Positions 7,988 through 17,955 are shown, counted from the first letter of the stretch. The stretch: 64,000 bases of DNA from Pseudonocardia sp. DSM 110487 (GCF_019468565.1 NZ_CP080521.1:8184001-8248000); one strand, 5' to 3'. Numbers and translations are program-made. The notes: generated by a model from the letters alone, not told the origin.

Positions 7988-9802
7988 TTGGACCGGCTAC
8001 CCGTCCCCGATGTCACGGACCGCGCCGCCTGGACCGTGATCGACGCGGGCACTCGCGACGGCCTGCTCACCGCCGCCCGGACCGCGCTCGCGCAACCGCT
8101 GCCGGCCATGCCTGCGTCGGGCTGGGCACGGGCGTTCCGAGACGGCGTGCGCACCGAGCACGAGGACGCCGCTCGCGCCCTGCGCCACGACGTCGCGCTG
8201 CAGGTGGTCGCGGCCGTGCTCACGGGCGATGTCGCGGCGGCCACCGATCCGCCCGGTGCCGCCCGCCACCTGGATCGGGTCGTCGACGGGCTCGTCGCGC
8301 TCGCCGAGACCAGCACCTGGTGCTGGGCGCCGCACGACCGCGGTGCCGTCGCGCGAAGCGAGGTGCTTCCCGACCCCGACCGGCCGTTCCTCGACCTCGG
8401 CGCCGCCGAGGTGGCCTCGCTCGTGGCCTGGTCCGACCACGTCCTCGGCCCGCACCTGGACGTGCGGGCGCCCGGGCTGCGCAGGCGTCTGCGCCGCGAG
8501 GTCGAGAAGCGGGTGCTCGAGCCGTTCGAGCGGGTGCGGGACTGGCACTGGATCGGGCGCGACGGCGACGCCCACAACTGGAACCCGTGGATCCACTGCG
8601 CCGTGCTCGAGGCCACGATCGCGCTGGTGGACGACCCGCGGCGGCGCGACCACATCGTCCGGCTCGTCGAGGAAGGCCTCGATCACTTCGTGCGCGTGCA
8701 GCCCGACGACGGCGGCGTCGACGAGGGCGTGCAGTACTGGTGGCTCGGGGCAGGTCGACTCCTCGAGGCCCTCGACCTCCTCCCGCCGCGGGAGATCCCG
8801 GTGCTGGCGCAGCTCGTCCGCTACCCGCACCGGATGCACCTTGGCGGCGACTGGTACGTCAACGTGGGCGACGGCCCGGCCCGGCCGTCCGCCGAGCAGC
8901 CGTGGCACGTGCTGCACCGCTGGGGCGGGCGGCTGGGCGACGAGGCGGTGCAGGCGCACGCGCTCGCCCGCGGGCGGGCCGCGCCGGTTCCGGTACGGGC
9001 GGGGCTCGGGCGGGCGCTCACCGCGCTCGGGTGGACGGCTGCAGCGGACGGCGGCGGGAACTGGCTCGCCGCCCACGAGTGGCTGCCGCACGTCCAGGTG
9101 CTCGTGGCACGTGAGGAGGCGGGTACGACCCGCGGGCTGACACTGGCCGCCAAGGCGGGGCACAACGCCGAGCGGCACAACCACCTCGACGTCGGGACGT
9201 ACTGGGTGGCCGTCGACGGCAGGCCGCTGGTGGTCGACGTCGGACAGCCCACCTACACCGCGGGGAGCTTCGGGCCCGACCGGTACCGCGCGTGGCCGCT
9301 GCGCAGCGCATGGCACAACGTGCCGGAACCCGGCCGCGAGCAGGAGCCCGGCGCGGCGAGCCGTGCCACGGACGTCCGTGCCGAGCTGAACGCCGACACG
9401 GCCGCGCTGCACTCCGACCTGACCGCCGCCTACCCCGATGCGCGGTTGCGCCGGTGGGAACGGATCGTCCGGCTGGTCCGGGGCGACCGCCCGCACGTAC
9501 TGGTGACCGACCGCTGGGATGGCGCGCCGGAGCACGTGCTGCTGCGGCACGTGCTGGCCGGCGAGGTCGAGCTCGGCGCCGGCTTCGCGCTGGTCAGTGC
9601 GCCTGATGCCGGCCCGCTGATGATCACGTGGGAGAACGCCGACGCCGAGCTGGAGCACCGGGAGCTGGACGACCCCCTCCTGGTGGCGTCATGGGGCCCG
9701 CGGCTGTCCCGCCTGACGCTGCGGCCCGCGCCGACGGCAGGCGAGGCGACGATCCGGATGGAGAGGCACGGTGAGTGGCAGCCCGGCATGCTGCTCCCGT
9801 GA
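7988..9802 (+). CDS. Heparinase II/III-like polysaccharide lyase family protein
   Basis: About 604 residues. The N-terminal ~380 form an alpha/alpha-toroid-like region (WHWIGRDGDAHNWNPWIHCAVL, VDEGVQYWWLGAGRLLEALD). The C-terminal part is beta-rich with the family signature AGHNAERHNHLDVGTYWVAVDG followed by RPLVVDVGQ. The family cleaves acidic polysaccharides by beta-elimination. No signal peptide is seen, so it may be cytosolic and act on imported oligosaccharides. The TTG start at 7988 is preferred because AGGAGAG lies directly upstream. In-frame starts at 7922 and 7871 would add 22-39 residues. It is followed directly by the lactone oxidase gene with overlapping ends, suggesting coupled expression. 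Confidence 0.75.
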   Translation: MDRLPVPDVTDRAAWTVIDAGTRDGLLTAARTALAQPLPAMPASGWARAFRDGVRTEHEDAARALRHDVALQVVAAVLTGDVAAATDPPGAARHLDRVVDGLVALAETSTWCWAPHDRGAVARSEVLPDPDRPFLDLGAAEVASLVAWSDHVLGPHLDVRAPGLRRRLRREVEKRVLEPFERVRDWHWIGRDGDAHNWNPWIHCAVLEATIALVDDPRRRDHIVRLVEEGLDHFVRVQPDDGGVDEGVQYWWLGAGRLLEALDLLPPREIPVLAQLVRYPHRMHLGGDWYVNVGDGPARPSAEQPWHVLHRWGGRLGDEAVQAHALARGRAAPVPVRAGLGRALTALGWTAAADGGGNWLAAHEWLPHVQVLVAREEAGTTRGLTLAAKAGHNAERHNHLDVGTYWVAVDGRPLVVDVGQPTYTAGSFGPDRYRAWPLRSAWHNVPEPGREQEPGAASRATDVRAELNADTAALHSDLTAAYPDARLRRWERIVRLVRGDRPHVLVTDRWDGAPEHVLLRHVLAGEVELGAGFALVSAPDAGPLMITWENADAELEHRELDDPLLVASWGPRLSRLTLRPAPTAGEATIRMERHGEWQPGMLLP

Positions 9803-11082
9803 CGTGGATCAACTGGGCGGGCGATGAGCGCTGCGCCCCCGCCGTCCTGGTCCGGCCGGGGTCGGTGGAGGAGCTCGCTGCCGCGGTGCGGCAGGCCAAC
9901 GCGAGCGAGCGGACCGTGCGCGTGGCAGGCGCCGGGCACTCCTTCAGCGACCTCGTCGCGACCGACGGCGTGTTGCTGCAGCTCGACGGGCTCGCCGACG
10001 TGCTCGCCGTGGACCGGGCGGCCGGTCTGGTCCGGGTGGGTGCCGGCATCCGGTTGCACGCCCTGAACACCGTCCTCGACGCGCTCGGGCTCGCCCTGCC
10101 CAACCTTGGCGACATCGACCGGCAGAGCCTGGCGGGCGCGATCTCCACCGCCACCCACGGCACCGGCGCCCGGCTGGGCAACCTCGCCACGCAGGTCGAG
10201 GAGCTCGAGCTCGTGCTCGCCGACGGTAGCGTGCTGCGCTGCGCCCCCGGCAGCGACGACCTGCGCGCCGCGCGGGTGAGCCTCGGGGCGCTCGGCGTCA
10301 TCACGAGCGTCACGCTGCGGGTGGTGCCGGCATTCCGGCTGTGCGCCGAGGACCGTGCGCGCCCACTCGACGAGACGCTCGGCCGGCTCGACGAGCTCGT
10401 GGCGGGGAGCGACCACTTCGAGTTCTACGTCTTCCCGCACTCCGACCGGGCTCTCACCCGCACCAACACCGGGACGGACGCCCCGGCGGCGCCGCGGGGC
10501 CCGCTGCGCCGCTTCCTCGACGAGGAGCTCGTGCCGAACGACCTGCTCGGTGCGGTCTGCCGGGTCGGCAGGCGGTTCCCGGCGGCGATCCCCCGGCTGA
10601 ACAGGCAGGTCGCGGCGGCGTTCAGCGCGAGCGTTCGCACCGACGTGAGCCACCGGGTGTTCACCAGCCCGCGCCGGGTGCGGTTCACCGAGATGGAGTG
10701 GGCGCTGCCCCGCGCGGCGTGCGTGCCGGTGCTGCGGGCCGCGCTGCATGCCGCGGAGCGGCACGTCGTCAACTTCCCGATCGAGGTGCGCTTCGTGGCG
10801 GCCGACGAGGAGTCGTTCCTCAGCCCGTCATGGGGCCGGGACACGGCGTACGTGGCGGTGCACGCGTTCGAGGGCATGCCGTGGGAGCCCTACTTCCGGG
10901 AGGTGCAGGCCGCGGCGCTCGACCACGACGGGCGCCCGCACTGGGGCAAGCGCCATCTGCTCGACGCCGCCGATCTCGCGCCCCGCTACCCCGCCTGGGA
11001 TCGCTTCACGGCCGTGCGGGACCGGCTGGACCCCGGGCGCCGGTTCACCAACGCCCACGTGGCGCGGGTACTGGGTCCATGA
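9775..11082 (+). CDS. FAD-dependent sugar-1,4-lactone oxidase (gulono/arabinono-lactone oxidase family)
   Basis: A 435-residue flavoprotein. The N-terminal FAD_binding_4 (PCMH) domain contains VRVAGAGHSFSDL, GLVRVGAGIRLHALN and AGAISTATHGTGAR. The C-terminal ALO domain contains HFEFYVFPHSDRALTRTN, VNFPIEVRFVAADEESFLSP and PHWGKRH. It fits aldonolactone oxidases such as mycobacterial Rv1771, which oxidise L-gulono-1,4-lactone using oxygen or cytochrome c. The GTG start at 9775 has GGAGAGG 8 bases upstream and lies inside the previous gene. A GTG at 9799 overlapping the previous stop is the alternative. The 3' end overlaps ispD on the other strand by 38 bp. Confidence 0.83.
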   Translation: MAARHAAPVTWINWAGDERCAPAVLVRPGSVEELAAAVRQANASERTVRVAGAGHSFSDLVATDGVLLQLDGLADVLAVDRAAGLVRVGAGIRLHALNTVLDALGLALPNLGDIDRQSLAGAISTATHGTGARLGNLATQVEELELVLADGSVLRCAPGSDDLRAARVSLGALGVITSVTLRVVPAFRLCAEDRARPLDETLGRLDELVAGSDHFEFYVFPHSDRALTRTNTGTDAPAAPRGPLRRFLDEELVPNDLLGAVCRVGRRFPAAIPRLNRQVAAAFSASVRTDVSHRVFTSPRRVRFTEMEWALPRAACVPVLRAALHAAERHVVNFPIEVRFVAADEESFLSPSWGRDTAYVAVHAFEGMPWEPYFREVQAAALDHDGRPHWGKRHLLDAADLAPRYPAWDRFTAVRDRLDPGRRFTNAHVARVLGP

Positions 11083-11797
11083 GTTGCGGCGCCGCGTGCT
11101 CGGCGACGAGCAGGTCGTGTGCATACGTGATCTTGATGTTGCGTTCGTCACCCCGTACCCAGCGGATCGGCACGTCAGGCGCGAAGCGCTCCATGCAGGA
11201 CGCGGTGTCGGTGCCGACGAACCCCCGGCTCGCGGCCTCCTCGTACGCCGCGAGCAGCGGCGCGGCCCGGAACGCCTGAGGCGTCTGCACCGCCACGAGC
11301 GCGTCGGGCGACGGCCCCGCGAGCCCCGAACCGCCGGGAGCGGCGGCCGCGAGATCATCGCGCCACAGCCCGGGCACCGCGCCACCCGCGTCCCGAGCCG
11401 CGGCCAGCACGGACGACGCCAGCTCGCGCCCGGCGAGCGGGCGCGCGGCGTCGTGCACGAGCACGGCGTCGATCTCGTCCGCGTCGATCCGCGCGGCGAG
11501 CCGCCGCAGCCCGGCCAGTTCGGACTCCTGACGCGTGCTCCCACCGATGACGATCTCGACGCCACCCGCGGTGTGCTCGGCCAGTATCCGGTCGGCGAGT
11601 GGCCGGTCCGGCTCGCGCACCACCAGCACGATGACGCCGACCTCCGGCATGGCGGTGAACGTCGCGAGCGACCACGCGAGCACCGGCCGCCCGCGCAGCG
11701 GTAGGTAGACCTTGTTCCGCTCGGCGCCCAGACGTGTGCCGCTGCCGCCTGCCAGCACGATGGCGGCCGCTGCCGGACCCGGCGATGGCACATTCAC
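11045..11797 (-). CDS. ispD: 2-C-methyl-D-erythritol 4-phosphate cytidylyltransferase
   Basis: A 250-residue nucleotidyltransferase. It begins with the CTP-binding loop AAIVLAGGSGTRLGAERNKVYLPL, followed by VHDAARPL (substrate and metal site), VQTPQAFR, and a C-terminal VRGDERNIKITYAHDLLVAE. It makes CDP-methylerythritol in the non-mevalonate isoprenoid pathway. The GTG start gives the normal length (225-250). An upstream extension to ~400 residues is alanine-rich nonsense. The usual partner ispF is not next to it. Its 3' end overlaps the convergent oxidase gene by 38 bp. Confidence 0.92.
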   Translation of the reverse strand: MNVPSPGPAAAAIVLAGGSGTRLGAERNKVYLPLRGRPVLAWSLATFTAMPEVGVIVLVVREPDRPLADRILAEHTAGGVEIVIGGSTRQESELAGLRRLAARIDADEIDAVLVHDAARPLAGRELASSVLAAARDAGGAVPGLWRDDLAAAAPGGSGLAGPSPDALVAVQTPQAFRAAPLLAAYEEAASRGFVGTDTASCMERFAPDVPIRWVRGDERNIKITYAHDLLVAEHAAPQLMDPVPAPRGRW

Positions 11798-12075
11798 GGG
11801 GTCAGTGTCCCCCGCCGGGAGGCCGAGATCCGTGCAGGACTCCCGGCGGAGGGCAGCCGTGTGCCGGATCGGCACCACACGGCCGGAGCGATCCGTATCG
11901 TCGTCCCGAGTGACATCGCCGTCCCTGACCACTGCAGATACCGGCCACATACGGGGAGAACCGCTCGAATCCCCCACCTGACGAGGTGCGTCGCGATGCC
12001 TGCGATCACGCGCAGTAGGCTCCGGCGGATTCCTCGTCCCGCCGCCGGAGGACCGAACGCCAGAGGGGGGTGCGC

Positions 12076-14136
12076 ATGACCGACGACAGACAGCGCGTGC
12101 CCGGCCGCGACCGGATGACGCCTCCACCGCGGCAGGCGCCTCGCCAGCAGGGCTCGCGGCAGCAGCCGCCGCACCAGCAGCCACCCCGCCAGCAACCGCC
12201 GCGTCAGCCGCAGCAGCGCCAGCCACCGCCGCGCCAGCAGCCGCCACCGCCCGCGGCCCGCCGGTCCGACCGCGGGCACCGGGCCGTGCCGCCCTCGCGC
12301 CACGCGCAGCCGCCGCGGCCCGTGGCCCCGTCCGACGCCACCCGCGCGATGCCGACGACGCAGCGCCCGCCGCGGCCGCGCGACGTGGATCCCGCCACCA
12401 GCCCCGTTCCCCGGCCCGCGCCGGGCAGCCCGCGCCCCGCCGCCCCGCCGCGCGGGCCGCAGCGCAGGTCGGCCGCCGCGGCGCGGGCCGCTGTCACCAC
12501 GGCGCTGCCCACATCGCGTGCGCTCGACGACCCCGAGCCCCCCACCGTCCGCCACGACGCGCTTCCCGCGGCGCGCACGTCCGTGACGCGCCCCCCGAGG
12601 CGGCGGCGCCCGGAGCCGCTGCCCGCCGAGGTCGAGGTCGAGGAGGAGGCCGACGAGAAGCCGCGGCGTTCCTTCGGCAAGGCACTCGCCGCCGCGGCCG
12701 CGTCCACCGTGGCCCCCGGCTCGGGCCACCTCATGCTGCACCGCACGCGCACCGGCGCCGTGATCCTCGGCACATTCCTGTTGGTCATCGCCGTGCTGGT
12801 GATCCTGGTGCTCAGCTCCGACACCGCGGAGCTGCTCGAGACGGCACTGTCGTCCAACGTGCTCGTCATGGCCACCGTCGGCAGTGTGGCGGCGGCGATC
12901 GCCTGGGTGGCGGTGATCGTCCGCACCTACCTGCTCGCCCGGCCTCCGGGGCTCGGGGCCGCCCGGCAGGCGATCGGCGTGGCCACCGTCGTCGCGTTGA
13001 GCCTCGTGGTGGCCGCGCCGCTCGGGTTCGGCGCCAACCTGGCCAACTCCCAGCGCACGCTGCTCGACGACCTCTTCGCGGGGGGCGGCGGTACCTCGGC
13101 GGCCGAGGCCATCGCGAAGCCGAAGCTGAACATCCTGCTCGTGGGCAGTGACGCCGGACCGGACCGCAAGGGCGCGCGCACCGACACGATGATGGTGGCC
13201 AACATCGACACGAAGACCGGCCGCACCGTCCTCTTCGCGCTGCCCCGCAACATCCAGTACGCCCAGTTCCCGCCGGACTCCCCGATGGGCGAGGAGTTCC
13301 CATCGGGCTTCCACAACCCGGACGACCCGCTGTCGGGCGACTACCTGCTCAACGCCGTCTACTCGTGGGGGCTCACGCACCCGAAGATGGCCCCTTCCGA
13401 CCCGACGTCCGACCCGGGCCTGAACCTGCTCCACCAGACCGTCGCCCACATGCTCGGCCTGCAGCTCGACTACTACCTCGAGGTCAACATGGCCGGGTTC
13501 GAGTCGATCATCGACGCGTTCGGCGGCGTGACCATGGACGTCGGCCCGGAGCGGATCCCGGTCGGCGGCATCACACCGAGCGGCAGGCACGTGCGCCCCG
13601 ACTACTACCTCGAGCCCGGCGTCCAGCAGCTCTCCGGAAAGCAGGCGCTGGACTTCGCCCGCTCCCGCTCCAGCTCGAGCGACTACGCCCGCATGGGCCG
13701 CCAGCGCTGCCTCCTGCAGTCCATCCTCTCGCAGAAGAGCCCCACCGACATGCTCGCCAACTTCCAGAGCGTCGCCACGGCCACCACCAACAGCGTGTCC
13801 ACGAACATCCCGCAGGCCGTCCTGCCCGCGCTCGCGGCGCTCGGCGGGAACGGGATCTCGCTGGAGAGCGTGTCGTTCGACCCGAGCCTTCCCGACCCGT
13901 CCACGAAGGACGGCAACTTCAGCACAGCGGACCCGAACTTCCGCTACATGCGGCGGGTGGTCCAGGACGCCATCAACCGACCCCCTCCCCCACCGGCACC
14001 CCCCACGAACGCGGCGGCCGCCGCCCCCACCACCCGCGCGGGTGACGCCGATGACGACGAGGAGTCGACGGGCACCGAGGAGAGGGAGCCGAAGCAGAAC
14101 TCGGCCGCTCCCACCTCGCTGGCAGAGTCCTGCTGA
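12076..14136 (+). CDS. LytR-CpsA-Psr (LCP) family cell-wall ligase with long Pro/Gln-rich N-terminus
   Basis: About 686 residues. The first ~200 are a disordered cytosolic tail rich in Pro, Gln and Arg. Three membrane segments follow (VILGTFLLVIAVLVILVL, VLVMATVGSVAAAIAWVAV, GVATVVALSLVVAAPLGF). Then comes the extracellular LCP domain with NILLVGSDAGPDRKGARTDTM, FALPRNIQYAQ and LDFARSRSSSSDYARMGRQ, whose arginines and aspartates bind the pyrophosphate lipid donor. LCP enzymes attach arabinogalactan or other glycopolymers to peptidoglycan. The C-terminus is a Pro/Ala- and acid-rich tail. The ATG at 12076 follows a GAGGGGGG ribosome site. It is divergent from ispD. Confidence 0.9.
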   Translation: MTDDRQRVPGRDRMTPPPRQAPRQQGSRQQPPHQQPPRQQPPRQPQQRQPPPRQQPPPPAARRSDRGHRAVPPSRHAQPPRPVAPSDATRAMPTTQRPPRPRDVDPATSPVPRPAPGSPRPAAPPRGPQRRSAAAARAAVTTALPTSRALDDPEPPTVRHDALPAARTSVTRPPRRRRPEPLPAEVEVEEEADEKPRRSFGKALAAAAASTVAPGSGHLMLHRTRTGAVILGTFLLVIAVLVILVLSSDTAELLETALSSNVLVMATVGSVAAAIAWVAVIVRTYLLARPPGLGAARQAIGVATVVALSLVVAAPLGFGANLANSQRTLLDDLFAGGGGTSAAEAIAKPKLNILLVGSDAGPDRKGARTDTMMVANIDTKTGRTVLFALPRNIQYAQFPPDSPMGEEFPSGFHNPDDPLSGDYLLNAVYSWGLTHPKMAPSDPTSDPGLNLLHQTVAHMLGLQLDYYLEVNMAGFESIIDAFGGVTMDVGPERIPVGGITPSGRHVRPDYYLEPGVQQLSGKQALDFARSRSSSSDYARMGRQRCLLQSILSQKSPTDMLANFQSVATATTNSVSTNIPQAVLPALAALGGNGISLESVSFDPSLPDPSTKDGNFSTADPNFRYMRRVVQDAINRPPPPPAPPTNAAAAAPTTRAGDADDDEESTGTEEREPKQNSAAPTSLAESC

Positions 14137-14161
14137 GAGCGGCCACACCCGCAGGGAGCGG

Positions 14162-14848
14162 TCAGCCGGATGCCCCGCGGGGCCGCCACCGGTACTCCGT
14201 CTGTGGCCGCCCGGTGGGCCCGTAGCGGGCGGTTCGCTCACCGAGGCCGGTCTCCACCAGGTACTCCAGGTACCGGCGGGCCGTCACACGCGACGCCCCG
14301 ATGGCGTCCGCCACCTCGGCGGCGGTGCACCCTCCGGCGGCCTCGAGCGCGACACGGACCGCGTCGAGCGACGCGCGGTTCACACCCTTGGGCAGGCCGC
14401 CCGCCTCCGCAGGGGCGCGCAGGCGCCCGAACAGATCGTCGACGTCGTCCTGGGCCACCACGGGGCCTTCGCCGAGCCGCTCGCGGTACTCGAGGTAGCC
14501 CTCCAGCTTCCGGCGCACGGCGCTGAACGTGAACGGCTTCACCAGGTACTGGGTGGCGCCGAACGCGACGGCGGCCTGCACCACGGCGACGTCCCGGGCC
14601 CGCGTCACCATGATCACGTCCGTGGTGTGGCCCGCGGCCCGCATCCGGCGCAGCACTTCGAGCCCGCTCGTGTCGGGCAGGTGGACGTCCAGCAGGACGA
14701 GGTCGACGGCGGTGGTCGCCAGCGCGCGCAACGCATCGGCGCCGGAGGCGGTGCTCGCGGCGACGGTGAAGCCGCGCACGCGCTCGACGTACGCGACGTG
14801 GGCGGCCGCGGCCACGGGGTCGTCCTCGACGACGAGCGTGCGGATCAC
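14162..14848 (-). CDS. CitB/DcuR-family response regulator
   Basis: A 228-residue regulator. The receiver domain (1-120) shows acidic residues in VVEDDPVAAA, the phospho-acceptor Asp in LVLLDVHLPDTSGLEVLR, a threonine in IMVTRARD and the lysine in YLVKPF. The C-terminal winged HTH of the CitB type (LPKGVNRASLDAVRVAL, TAAEVADAIGASRVTARRYLEYL) binds DNA. Its start overlaps the kinase stop by 4 bp (ATGA), so the pair is translationally coupled. The likely target is dctA at 16579, divergent from the kinase. Confidence 0.92.
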   Translation of the reverse strand: MIRTLVVEDDPVAAAAHVAYVERVRGFTVAASTASGADALRALATTAVDLVLLDVHLPDTSGLEVLRRMRAAGHTTDVIMVTRARDVAVVQAAVAFGATQYLVKPFTFSAVRRKLEGYLEYRERLGEGPVVAQDDVDDLFGRLRAPAEAGGLPKGVNRASLDAVRVALEAAGGCTAAEVADAIGASRVTARRYLEYLVETGLGERTARYGPTGRPQTEYRWRPRGASG

Positions 14849-16419
14849 GCCCGCACCAGCGGCAGCCGCACCGTGAACTCCGCCCTGCCCGCGAGGTGGA
14901 CCGCTCCGCCGTGGCGCTGGGCGGCCCTGCGCACCAGCGCGAGGCCAAGGCCGCGTCCCATGCCGTCGTGGGGCTTCGTGCTGAACCCCCGCTCGAAGGC
15001 CCGCTCGGCGTCCTCCGGCGCGATCCCGGGGCCGCTGTCGCTGAACCTCAACTCCACGGCGTCATCATCGACGCCTGCCCCGAACCGCACCCACCGCGGC
15101 TCCGGGCCGTCCTGCGCGGCGTCGATCGCGTTGTCGAGCAGGTTCCCGACGATGGTGACGAGGTCGCGTGGGTCGGCAAGGCCCGCCGGTACGTGCGTGC
15201 CCTCCTCCAGGCACAGTTCGACGCCCCGCTCGCCCGCTGCGGCCGCCTTCCCGATGACGAGCGCGGCGACCTCGGGCACCGAGATCCCGGAGACGACGGC
15301 ATCGGTGAGGTGCTGGGCGGTCTCCAGCTCCGCCGTGGCGAACTCGAGCGCCTCGTCGGCCCGCCCGAGCTCGATCAGCGAGATGACGGTGTGCAGCTGG
15401 TTGGCCGCCTCGTGCGCCTGGGCGTGCAGCGAGTCGGCGAACCCGCGCACGGTCTGCAGCTCGCTGACCAGCTGCCGCAGCTCCGTGTGGTCCCGAAGGG
15501 TGACAACGGTACCGAGGTAGCGGCCCGCCCAGCGTGCGGCACCCTGGCTCACCACCACGATCCGATCGGCCGTGAGGTGGATCTCGTCGTCACGCGGCTG
15601 CCCGTCGGCGAGCGCCTCGCCGAGCGGTGCGGGCAGCCCGATCTCGTCCACGCGGCTGCCGTTGACGTCGGCCGGGAGCGCGAGCAGCCTGCGCGCCTCG
15701 TCGTTCACCAGCTGCACCCGGCCGTCCCGGTCGAGCAGCAGCAACCCCTCACGTACGGCGTGCAACACGGCGTCGTAGTACTCGTACATGCGCGCCAGCT
15801 CGGCGGGGCCCAGGTCGTGGGTGGAGCGGCGCAGCCATCGGCTCACCAGCCACGATCCGGCGGCAGCCAGCAGCAGCGCCACCGCGACGGCGCCGAGCAC
15901 GAGCGGCACCTGCCGTTCCAGGTCGCGGGCGACGGCCGTGATCGACCGGCCCACCGAGACGAGTGCGACCACGCGCCCGCCGTCGAACACCGGCACGACC
16001 GCGCGCACGGACGGGCCGAGCGTGCCGGTGTAGGTCTCGGTGAACTGGCTGTCGCCCGCAGCCGCCGGCCCGATGGTCCCGACGAACCTACGACCGATCT
16101 CGCTGCGGGTGGGATGGGTGTAGCGGATCCCCTCGGGGCTCATCACGACGACGAAGTCCGTTGCGGTGTCGATGCGCACCCGCTCGGCGAGCGGCTGCAG
16201 CACCGCACTGGGGTCGGGGTCGTCGAGCGCGGCCAGCACCTCGGGGGATGCGGCCATGGTGTGGGCGATGCTGAGCATCTCCTCCGCGGTGGCCATGCGC
16301 TCGGCGTCCCGCAGCTGCAGGTAGCTGGCCATCGCCAGCCCGATCAGCACGATGCCCGCGATCGCGGCCTGCAGCGCGAACAGCTGCCGGGCAAGGCTCC
16401 ACCCGCCTGCGCGCCCCAT
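14845..16419 (-). CDS. CitA/DcuS-type sensor histidine kinase
   Basis: A 524-residue membrane kinase. TM1 is at ~10-32 and TM2 at ~172-197. Between them lies a periplasmic PASC-like sensor (SPEGIRYTHPTRSEIGRRFVG). A cytosolic PAS follows (EYYDAVLHAVREGLLLLDRDGRVQLVNDEA). The phospho-histidine is in the short motif QAHEAANQLHTVISLIELG, and the ATPase domain has GNLLDNAIDAAQ, FSDSGPGI and GMGRGLGLALV. This layout senses extracellular C4-dicarboxylates or citrate. The ATG at 16419 follows GAGGAG; an earlier in-frame start would add 34 poorly structured residues. It is divergent from dctA with 159 bp between starts. Confidence 0.92.
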   Translation of the reverse strand: MGRAGGWSLARQLFALQAAIAGIVLIGLAMASYLQLRDAERMATAEEMLSIAHTMAASPEVLAALDDPDPSAVLQPLAERVRIDTATDFVVVMSPEGIRYTHPTRSEIGRRFVGTIGPAAAGDSQFTETYTGTLGPSVRAVVPVFDGGRVVALVSVGRSITAVARDLERQVPLVLGAVAVALLLAAAGSWLVSRWLRRSTHDLGPAELARMYEYYDAVLHAVREGLLLLDRDGRVQLVNDEARRLLALPADVNGSRVDEIGLPAPLGEALADGQPRDDEIHLTADRIVVVSQGAARWAGRYLGTVVTLRDHTELRQLVSELQTVRGFADSLHAQAHEAANQLHTVISLIELGRADEALEFATAELETAQHLTDAVVSGISVPEVAALVIGKAAAAGERGVELCLEEGTHVPAGLADPRDLVTIVGNLLDNAIDAAQDGPEPRWVRFGAGVDDDAVELRFSDSGPGIAPEDAERAFERGFSTKPHDGMGRGLGLALVRRAAQRHGGAVHLAGRAEFTVRLPLVRA

Positions 16420-16578
16420 CAGCCGCTCCTCGCCTCGTACGAAATGAACAGAAGGGCGACGATAACCAGCCCGCGCCGCATGCTCGCCGCGATGGTCGCC
16501 GGTATCCCGGCACCGGTGCAATCAGCCTGAGTTCGCCATCGCCTGAATTCGCCAGAGTCGTCGGCTTCGGAGGAACCC

Positions 16579-17913
16579 GTGACAGACACCAGCGCACCAC
16601 CCCGGCGGGATCGCACCCACTACCTGTACATCGCCGTGATCGTCGCCGTGATCGCGGGCGTCGTCGTCGGCCTGGTCGCCCCGACGGTCGGTGAGGCGCT
16701 CAAGCCGGTCGGTACCGCGTTCGTCAACCTGATCAAGATGATGATCTCGCCGGTCATCTTCTGCACGATCGTCCTCGGCATCGGGTCGATCCGGCAGGCG
16801 GCGAAGGTGGGCCGCGTCGGCGGGCTCGCGCTCGGGTACTTCATCGCGATGTCCACGGTCGCGCTGGTCATCGGGCTGGTCGTGGGCAACATCGTGCAGC
16901 CGGGCACCGGCCTGGACATCGGCGGCCTCGAGGCGTACAACGCGCCGGAGGGCGAGTCGACGTCCGAGTTCCTGATGGGGATCATCCCGACCACGCTGTT
17001 CTCTCCCCTTGTCGGCGACAGCGTGCTCTCCACCCTGTTCGTGGCGCTTCTGGTCGGGTTCGGGGTGCAGGCCCTCGGACGGTCCGGCGAGCCGATCCTG
17101 CGCGGCGTCAAGCACATCGAGCGCCTCGTCTTCCGGGTGCTCGCGATGATCATGTGGGTGGCTCCGATCGGCGCGTTCGGCGCCATCGCCGCCGTCGTGG
17201 GCTCGACCGGCTGGTCGGCGGTCGTCGCACTGTTCCAGGTGATGGCCGCGTTCTACATCACCTGCGTGCTCTTCGTCTTCGTCGTGCTGGGGACGCTCCT
17301 GCGGTTCGCCGCCGGCATCAACATCTTCTCGCTGCTGCGCTACCTCGGCCGCGAGTTCCTGCTGATCGTCTCGACCTCGTCGTCGGAGTCGGCGCTGCCG
17401 CGCCTGATCGCGAAGATGGAGCACGCGGGCATCTCGCGGCCGGTCGTCGGCATCACGGTGCCCACCGGCTACTCGTTCAACCTCGACGGCACCGCGATCT
17501 ACCTGACGATGGCCTCGCTCTTCATCGCCGACGCCCTCGGCAGGCCGATGGCGATCAGCGAGCAGATCGGCCTCCTACTGTTCATGATCATCGCGTCGAA
17601 GGGCGCGGCGGGCGTCACCGGCGCCGGGCTCGCGACGCTGGCGGGCGGGCTCGCGTCGCACCGGCCTGACCTCGTCGACGGCGTCGGCATCATCGTCGGG
17701 ATCGACCGCTTCATGTCCGAGGCCCGCGCGGTCACCAACTTCGCGGGCAACGCCGTCGCGACCGTCCTCATCGGGCACTGGGTCGGCGAGTTCGACCGTG
17801 AGAAGGCCAGCCGCGTGCTGAGCGGCGAGGACCCGTTCGACGAGGCCACGATGCTCGACGACGAGGAGCCGGAGCCTGCCGTTCACGGCGGCGCCGCCCT
17901 CAGCAGCTCGTAG
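16579..17913 (+). CDS. dctA: Dicarboxylate/amino acid:cation symporter (DctA/GltP family)
   Basis: A 444-residue secondary transporter. It shows an early KPVGTAFVNLIKMMISPVIF, the serine-rich re-entrant loop TSSSESALPRLIAKME, the helix 7 motif VVGITVPTGYSFNLDGTAIY, and helix 8 SKGAAGVTGAGLATLAG with VGIDRFMSEARAVTNFAGN. These residues bind dicarboxylate and sodium or protons. The GTG start has GAGGAA just upstream. Divergence from a CitA/DcuS-type kinase suggests C4-dicarboxylate uptake (succinate, malate, fumarate) under that system. A long hairpin terminator follows. Confidence 0.9.
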   Translation: MTDTSAPPRRDRTHYLYIAVIVAVIAGVVVGLVAPTVGEALKPVGTAFVNLIKMMISPVIFCTIVLGIGSIRQAAKVGRVGGLALGYFIAMSTVALVIGLVVGNIVQPGTGLDIGGLEAYNAPEGESTSEFLMGIIPTTLFSPLVGDSVLSTLFVALLVGFGVQALGRSGEPILRGVKHIERLVFRVLAMIMWVAPIGAFGAIAAVVGSTGWSAVVALFQVMAAFYITCVLFVFVVLGTLLRFAAGINIFSLLRYLGREFLLIVSTSSSESALPRLIAKMEHAGISRPVVGITVPTGYSFNLDGTAIYLTMASLFIADALGRPMAISEQIGLLLFMIIASKGAAGVTGAGLATLAGGLASHRPDLVDGVGIIVGIDRFMSEARAVTNFAGNAVATVLIGHWVGEFDREKASRVLSGEDPFDEATMLDDEEPEPAVHGGAALSSS

Positions 17914-17955
17914 GCGCGTCGAACCAGGAGGAGGCTGCCACCAGCGCCCGATCCC

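Noticed and set aside
11794..14241. 815-codon open frame on the minus strand opposite the LCP gene
   Set aside because: It is the mirror of a clear LCP protein; the translation has no recognisable domain.
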